Assembly (NCBI RefSeq): GCF_022749495.1
Contig: NZ_CP094241.1
Location: 2,728,001-2,792,000 of the forward strand
DNA from: Neisseria macacae ATCC 33926
GTDB lineage: Bacteria > Pseudomonadota > Gammaproteobacteria > Burkholderiales > Neisseriaceae
DNA: 64,000 bases
Direction: 5' to 3'
The position numbers and the translations under genes were made by a program. Each line of letters starts with the position of its first letter. The stretch's first letter is position 1. The notes below the pieces were generated by a model. The model did not search any database, was not told where the DNA came from, and was given only the letters and a program-made list of their open reading frames with translations. This document shows, piece after piece, positions 60,361 through 64,000 of the stretch.

Positions 60361-60439
60361 AAAAGGTCGTCTGAAAGCGCAGCTTCGACAATATCCCAAC
60401 AGACATTGCGAAACTGCGCCCGACAGTTTTCAGACGACC
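60361..60439. terminator. Widely spaced inverted DUS pair after the second M16 gene
   Basis: AAAAAGGTCGTCTGAAA and TTTTCAGACGACCC enclose 50 bases. The inner GCGCAG and CTGCGC also pair, so a longer stem with an internal loop is possible. Confidence 0.55.
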
Positions 60440-60592
60440 CTTCCGACCATTCGTACCCCGTAAACGCCCTTCGGAAGAATTCTCCCCGCCCGCCCGCAAA
60501 AACCGTCAAAATCCCTTATAATTCCGAACCTAAACGAATCCCGTCCTGCCGGCAGCGCCGTCGGGACTTGTCTTAACAACGAAAGAAACACT

Positions 60593-61846
60593 GTGGACAA
60601 ACTCAAAATCACCGCCAACGGCCCGCTCAACGGCGAAATCACCGTATCCGGCGCGAAAAACGCCGCCCTGCCGCTGATGTGCGCCGGACTCTTGACCTCC
60701 GGCACCCTGCGCCTGAAAAACGTACCCATGCTCGCCGACGTCAAAACCACCCAAAAACTGCTGCAAGGCATGGGCGCGCGCGTTTTGACCGACAACATTC
60801 ACGAATTCGAAATCAACGGCGGCACCGTCAACAACACCTGCGCCCCCTACGAACTGGTGAAAACCATGCGCGCCTCCATCCTCGTGCTCGGCCCGACGCT
60901 GGCGCGTTTCGGCGAAGCCCAAGTCAGCCTGCCCGGCGGCTGCGCCATCGGTTCGCGCCCCGTCGACCAGCACCTCAAAGGCCTCGAAACCATGGGGGCG
61001 GAAATCACCATCGAACACGGCTACGTCAAAGCCAAAGGCCGTCTGAAAGGCACGCTTGTCGTCATGGATGTCGTTACCGTCGGCGGTACGGAAAACCTGC
61101 TGATGGCGGCAACCCTCGCCGAAGGCACGACCATTTTGGAAAACTGCGCCATCGAACCCGAAGTCGTCGATTTGGCGGAATGCCTCGTCAAAATGGGCGC
61201 GAAAATCAGCGGCATCGGCACGTCAACCATGACCGTCGAAGGCGTAAAAGAGCTGCACGGCTGCGAACACAGCGTCGTGCCCGACCGCATCGAAGCCGGC
61301 ACCTTCCTCTGCGCCGTCGCCATGACCGGCGGCAAAGTCGTCCTGCGCAACGCCGCTCCCAAAACCATGGAAGCCGTATTGGACAAACTCGTCGAAGCCG
61401 GCGCCATCATCGAAGCAGGCGACGACTGGATTTCCATCGACATGCAGCAGCGTCCCAAAGCCGTGGACATCCGCACCGTCGTCCATCCCGGCTTCCCGAC
61501 CGACATGCAGGCGCAGTTTATGGCGATGAACGCCGTTGCCGAAGGCGACAGCCGCGTCGTCGAAACCATCTTTGAAAACCGTTTCATGCACGTTCCCGAA
61601 CTCAACCGCATGGGTGCGAACATCACCACCGAAGGCAACACCGCCTTCGTCAAAGGCGTGGAAAAACTCTCCGGCGCCGTCGTGATGGCAACCGACCTGC
61701 GCGCCTCCGCCAGCCTCGTCATGGCAGGCTTGGTCGCCGGCGGCGAAACCATCGTCGAACGCATCTACCACCTCGACCGCGGCTACGAACACATCGAGAA
61801 AAAACTCGGCAAAGTCGGCGCGAAAATCGAGCGGGTACGCGGTTAA
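60593..61846 (+). CDS. murA: UDP-N-acetylglucosamine 1-carboxyvinyltransferase MurA
   Basis: MurA adds enolpyruvate from PEP to UDP-GlcNAc, the first committed step of peptidoglycan synthesis and the target of fosfomycin. The 417-residue protein has Lys22 (GAKNAALPL) and the reactive Cys117 in PGGCAIGSRPVDQHL. A Cys (not Asp) at this place predicts fosfomycin sensitivity at the target. The start is GTG with a weak GAAAG site; no ATG gives the proper N-terminus. The final segment HLDRGYEHIEKKLGKVGA is conserved. Confidence 0.97.
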   Translation: MDKLKITANGPLNGEITVSGAKNAALPLMCAGLLTSGTLRLKNVPMLADVKTTQKLLQGMGARVLTDNIHEFEINGGTVNNTCAPYELVKTMRASILVLGPTLARFGEAQVSLPGGCAIGSRPVDQHLKGLETMGAEITIEHGYVKAKGRLKGTLVVMDVVTVGGTENLLMAATLAEGTTILENCAIEPEVVDLAECLVKMGAKISGIGTSTMTVEGVKELHGCEHSVVPDRIEAGTFLCAVAMTGGKVVLRNAAPKTMEAVLDKLVEAGAIIEAGDDWISIDMQQRPKAVDIRTVVHPGFPTDMQAQFMAMNAVAEGDSRVVETIFENRFMHVPELNRMGANITTEGNTAFVKGVEKLSGAVVMATDLRASASLVMAGLVAGGETIVERIYHLDRGYEHIEKKLGKVGAKIERVRG

Positions 61847-61860
61847 AAGCCTTGTGTAAA

Positions 61861-61901
61861 CAGGTCGTCTGAAACGCCCCATCCCGATTTCAGACGACCC
61901 C
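61861..61901. terminator. Inverted DUS pair, murA terminator
   Basis: CAGGTCGTCTGAAA and TTTCAGACGACCCC enclose 14 bases, 14 bases after murA. Confidence 0.7.
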
Positions 61902-61946
61902 GAGCATCCATTTCAGACCCAAACCGACCACCATGAGGGGATCATC

Positions 61947-62564
61947 ATGAACTTCAACAACCTGCTCAATCAAATCTTGGGAACCGTTCAAAAAAGCGGC
62001 AAATCCGTTTCCGAAAGCCCGCTCAACTCTTTTGGCGGCGGCGCTTTGGTCGGCGGACTGGCCTCCATGCTGATGAAGAAAAAAACCGCCAAATCGCTGG
62101 TCAAAGTCGGCTCCGTGGCGGCTTTGGGTTATCTGGCGTATCAGGGTTATCAAAACTGGCAGAAAAACAAGCAGCAGGAAGCCGTGCCGCAAGGCGCGTT
62201 CGAGCCTGCCGGACTGCTCGCCGAAACACACAGCCGCGTAATTTTGCGTACCATGATTGCCGCCGCGGCTTCGGACGGTCTGATTGACGACGCGGAAAAA
62301 CAAGTCATCGCCCGTGAAAGCGGCGACGACCCCGAAACCGCCGCATGGCTTGCCGCCGAATACGCCAATCCGGCAACAGTAGAAGAACTCGCCGCCGCCG
62401 TCGGCAACGATCAGGCATTGGCAGCGGAAACCTATCTGGCGGCACGATTGGTCTGCGCAGACTTGTCCCGCAAAGAAATCGTCTTCCTCAGCCGCCTGTC
62501 GCAAGCCTTGGGACTGGACGACAATCTGGTGGAAAGCTTGGAAAAACAGCTGGAATTGGCATAA
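61947..62564 (+). CDS. YebE/DUF533-type TerB-like protein
   Basis: The 205-residue protein has a Gly-rich segment with possible membrane contact (SFGGGALVGGLASML), a hydrophobic helix (SVAALGYLAYQGYQNW) and a C-terminal all-helical TerB-like domain (about 90-205) with AAAASDGLIDDAEKQVI, the common DG.I...E pattern of TerB metal-binding proteins. E. coli YebE is induced by envelope (Cpx) stress; function is unclear. GAGGGGA precedes the start. CREE 5 follows the stop by seven bases, then a GC hairpin terminator. Confidence 0.85.
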   Translation: MNFNNLLNQILGTVQKSGKSVSESPLNSFGGGALVGGLASMLMKKKTAKSLVKVGSVAALGYLAYQGYQNWQKNKQQEAVPQGAFEPAGLLAETHSRVILRTMIAAAASDGLIDDAEKQVIARESGDDPETAAWLAAEYANPATVEELAAAVGNDQALAAETYLAARLVCADLSRKEIVFLSRLSQALGLDDNLVESLEKQLELA

Positions 62565-62571
62565 CGCTTTG

Positions 62572-62725
62572 TATAGTGGATTAACTAAATCAGGACAAGG
62601 CGACGAAGCCACAGACAGTACAGATAGTACGGAACCGATTCACTTGGTGCTTCAGCACCTTAGAGAATCGTTCTCTTTGAGCTAAGGCAAGGCAACGCCG
62701 TACCGGTTTAAAGTTAATCCACTAA
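62572..62725. repeat. Correia repeat enclosed element (CREE 5)
   Basis: About 154 bp with the left end TATAGTGGATTAA and right end TTAATCCACTA. It is opposite in orientation to CREE 6. Confidence 0.93.
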
Positions 62726-62765
62726 AAAACCGACCATCCGCGACGAAACGGATAGTCGGTTTTTT
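62726..62765 (+). terminator. Rho-independent terminator of the YebE-like gene
   Basis: AAACCGACCATCCG and CGGATAGTCGGTTTTTTATT form a classic stem with a T-run. CREE 5 inserted between the gene and its terminator. Confidence 0.85.
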
Positions 62766-62806
62766 ATTCGTTTCAACCTTTGCCTGAACACCCGATTCAA
62801 TGCCAA

Positions 62807-62842
62807 GGGGTCGTCTGAAAAGTTTCAGACGACCCCTTTTCA
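62807..62842. repeat. Near-perfect inverted DUS pair with tiny loop
   Basis: GGGGTCGTCTGAAA and TTTCAGACGACCCC meet almost directly and are followed by TTTT. It is not next to a gene on the plus strand other than the one already terminated. Confidence 0.75.
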
Positions 62843-62908
62843 ACATAACGGGCAGGCTTGTCTTGTTTCCCAACCGATAGCAAAAGAATGGGAAGGAGCA
62901 GCTTTCGG

Positions 62909-62992
62909 ATGCGCGGCATACAGTCCGCAAACCATGCTTTCCCGACAGACCGAAAGAAAACCGTTTCCCTGATACGGCTGCGCCCATTTTGA
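62909..62992 (+). CDS. Possible 27-codon small ORF
   Basis: ATG at 62909 follows AAGGAG with nine bases spacing. The peptide is basic, starting MRGIQSANHAFPTDRKK. It points opposite to the peptide array. Support is only the ribosome site; it could be chance. Confidence 0.2.
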   Translation: MRGIQSANHAFPTDRKKTVSLIRLRPF

Positions 62993-63024
62993 AATCGCCC
63001 TTTTCCCGAAACCCGACCCAATCA

Positions 63025-63060
63025 AAAAAGGTCGTCTGAAACTTTTCAGACGACCTTTGC
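63025..63060. terminator. Inverted DUS pair, terminator of the peptide array
   Basis: AAAAAAGGTCGTCTGAAAC and GTTTCAGACGACCTTT-like arms pair with almost no loop, about 40 bases beyond the last peptide stop on the minus strand. The A-run on the left becomes a T-run for minus-strand transcripts. Confidence 0.8.
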
Positions 63061-63100
63061 TTTGACTTCCGACAGCTTGGGGATTTAAAACAGCCCGAGC

Positions 63101-63208
63101 TTATTTTTTAATCGCGGTACGCATATTGTCGGCGATGTGGGTCGCGCCTGCGGTCAGACCGGACATACCGATCAGCGATGCGGCGGCGAGTTTGATCAAT
63201 TCTTTCAT
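63101..63208 (-). CDS. Small hydrophobic peptide 1 of a three-gene paralogous array
   Basis: The 35-residue product starts MKELIKLAAASLIGMSGLTA and continues with an amphipathic tail ending AIKK. It shares the core LAAASLIGMSGLTA with peptide 2. The first 22 residues look like a signal peptide or a single membrane helix; the tail has polar and small residues. AAAGAGA lies seven bases before the ATG. There is no Cys, so it is not an entericidin lipoprotein, although length and layout are similar. CREE 6 (63244-63397) lies between this gene and peptide 2. A DUS terminator follows. Function is unknown. Confidence 0.75.
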   Translation of the reverse strand: MKELIKLAAASLIGMSGLTAGATHIADNMRTAIKK

Positions 63209-63243
63209 TTTGAGTCTCTTTCTTGTGTTTGTGTTGCGGATGT

Positions 63244-63397
63244 TATAGTGGCTTAACTTTAAACCAGTACGGCGTTGCCTCGCCTTAGCTCAAAGAGAAC
63301 GATTCTCTAAGGTGCTGAAGCACCAAGTGAATCGGTTCCGTACTATCTGTACTGTCTGCGGCTTCGTCGCCTTGTCCTGATTTAGTTAATCCAATAT
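63244..63397. repeat. Correia repeat enclosed element (CREE 6)
   Basis: 154 bp with degenerate ends (TATAGTGGCTTAA and TTAATCCAATATA) and intact core. It interrupts the row of peptide genes. Confidence 0.93.
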
Positions 63398-63414
63398 ATC
63401 GTCGGGTCGGCTGA

Positions 63415-63519
63415 TTATTTGCCGGCTTCGGCGATGTTTTTGGCGGCGGTCGTCGCGCTGGCGGTCAGACCGGACATGCCAATCAGGGAGGCGGCTGCCA
63501 ATTTAATTAAGTTTTTCAT
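63415..63519 (-). CDS. Small hydrophobic peptide 2 of the array
   Basis: The 34-residue product starts MKNLIKLAAASLIGMSGLTA and ends NIAEAGK. The central 14 residues are identical to peptide 1 while the tails differ. A second ATG two codons upstream is possible, but the ribosome site (AAAGAGAG) then overlaps it; I prefer 63519. Basic N-terminus, hydrophobic core and Ala-X-Ala-like site (TASA) fit export. Synonymous changes between copies (AAA/CTC versus AAA/TTG codons) show that selection acts on the peptide rather than on DNA. Confidence 0.78.
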   Translation of the reverse strand: MKNLIKLAAASLIGMSGLTASATTAAKNIAEAGK

Positions 63520-63690
63520 GGTCATCTCTCTTTCTTTTGTTCCCGCCGCCGAACTGGGCGGTCTGCGGTTCTTGCTTGTGTCGGCATCTGATGCTGGAAT
63601 CGGTTGAAAGCCGAAAGCCGCTCCGCCGCGGGCGGGAAGGTTGTTTGTGGGGGTTTGGGAAGCGTTTAAAATATTTCGTTTGTTTTCAAA

Positions 63691-63798
63691 TTATTTTTTT
63701 GCAGCGGTTTCGATATTGCGGGCAACCATAGAGGCTGAAGCGGTAACACCGGCCATACCGATTAAAGAGACTGCGGCCAAGGTCAATAAATTTTTCAT
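63691..63798 (-). CDS. Small hydrophobic peptide 3 of the array
   Basis: The 35-residue product starts MKNLLTLAAVSLIGMAGVTA and ends IETAAKK. It is the most diverged copy yet keeps length, the GM.G.TA.A pattern and the Lys-Lys end. AAGGAT is placed well before the ATG. It is the copy nearest the predicted promoter. The 171 bases between it and peptide 2 hold no other gene I can support. Confidence 0.78.
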   Translation of the reverse strand: MKNLLTLAAVSLIGMAGVTASASMVARNIETAAKK

Positions 63799-63830
63799 TT
63801 CGGATAATCCTTTTACATATTAATCAAATG

Positions 63831-63887
63831 TTATTTAACAACATCTGTATTCGTCGTCGGCGTGTCTGCCATATCGACAGGTGTCAT
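63831..63887 (-). CDS. Possible 18-codon leader ORF of the peptide array
   Basis: ATG at 63887 follows AAGGCGG with five bases spacing and encodes MTPVDMADTPTTNTDVVK, then TAA. It is 33 bases upstream of peptide 3 on the same strand. It has many Thr and Asp residues and is unlike the array peptides. It may be a leader peptide or the first gene of the operon. Confidence 0.45.
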   Translation of the reverse strand: MTPVDMADTPTTNTDVVK

Positions 63888-63907
63888 GATACCGCCTTAA
63901 TTGATAA

Positions 63908-63936
63908 ATTATACAGTTTTTTTGTAAAGAAAATAG
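63908..63936 (-). promoter_or_regulatory. Predicted promoter of the peptide array
   Basis: A perfect TATAAT (63908-63913) lies about 20 bases before the leader ATG. The -35 position (CTATTT) is weak, so an activator may be needed. The DNA around 63890-64000 is very AT-rich. Confidence 0.4.
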
Positions 63937-64000
63937 CGGTATTAATACTTCAGTGTAATTTTTTTGATAAATTATTTTTATTTTTGAAAATGACACCGAT

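Overview
The window is chromosomal DNA of a commensal Neisseria of the N. mucosa / N. sicca / N. macacae type. The main evidence is the DNA uptake sequence: the 12-mer AGGTCGTCTGAA (or its complement) occurs dozens of times, mostly as inverted pairs that act as intergenic terminators. This is the 'mucosa' dialect, not the ATGCCGTCTGAA of gonococci and meningococci. Other neisserial marks are Correia repeat enclosed elements (CREE), an IS1655-type remnant, comEA beside an rRNA operon, pilT-pilU and efeUOB. The species is inferred, not proven.

Layout. 1-2980: end of efeU, then efeO and efeB (acid/ferrous iron uptake). 2981-3815: repeats and a broken IS30-family (IS1655-like) element. 3998-9968: comEA, then a complete rRNA operon on the minus strand in transcription order 16S, tRNA-Ile, tRNA-Ala, 23S, 5S, with a near-consensus promoter at 10112-10139. 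10414-13568 (minus): dksA, yggT, proC, a small lipoprotein and yggS. 13748-16195: the type IV pilus retraction ATPases pilT and pilU, followed by an intact IS3-family element lying between the two arms of pilU's DUS-type terminator. 17841-29235: a beta-barrel outer membrane protein, rne, rluC, rsmG, a Fur-box-preceded TonB receptor, murI, tsaE and amiC.

29236-36851 is an envelope-stress neighbourhood on the minus strand: a YqiK-type flotillin, a YqiJ/NfeD-like partner, an OsmC protein and a PspA/IM30 protein. Two AT-rich genes of foreign look, one a probable PD-(D/E)XK nuclease, sit between the flotillin and its partner. Two paralogous small secreted or membrane proteins face the other way. 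37038-49793: polA, an AT-rich membrane-protein orphan, mscS, a GlcG/HbpS-like protein, tamB and a YccS-type protein. 50191-50920: a likely immunity gene with the tail of its cognate toxin. 51076-62564: mutS, a DUF4424-like protein, a POT peptide transporter, a GNAT enzyme, an active/inactive pair of M16 peptidases, murA and a TerB-like protein.

62909-64000 holds the most unusual content: three tandem paralogous genes for peptides of only 34-35 residues, each with its own ribosome binding site, probably preceded by an 18-codon leader ORF. The window also carries two families of REP-like sequences, each GTAG plus a perfect hairpin, several arranged as inverted pairs of 71-92 bp (REPIN-like). 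The six CREEs fall into three inverted pairs, one of which brackets the YccS gene and another the first peptide gene.
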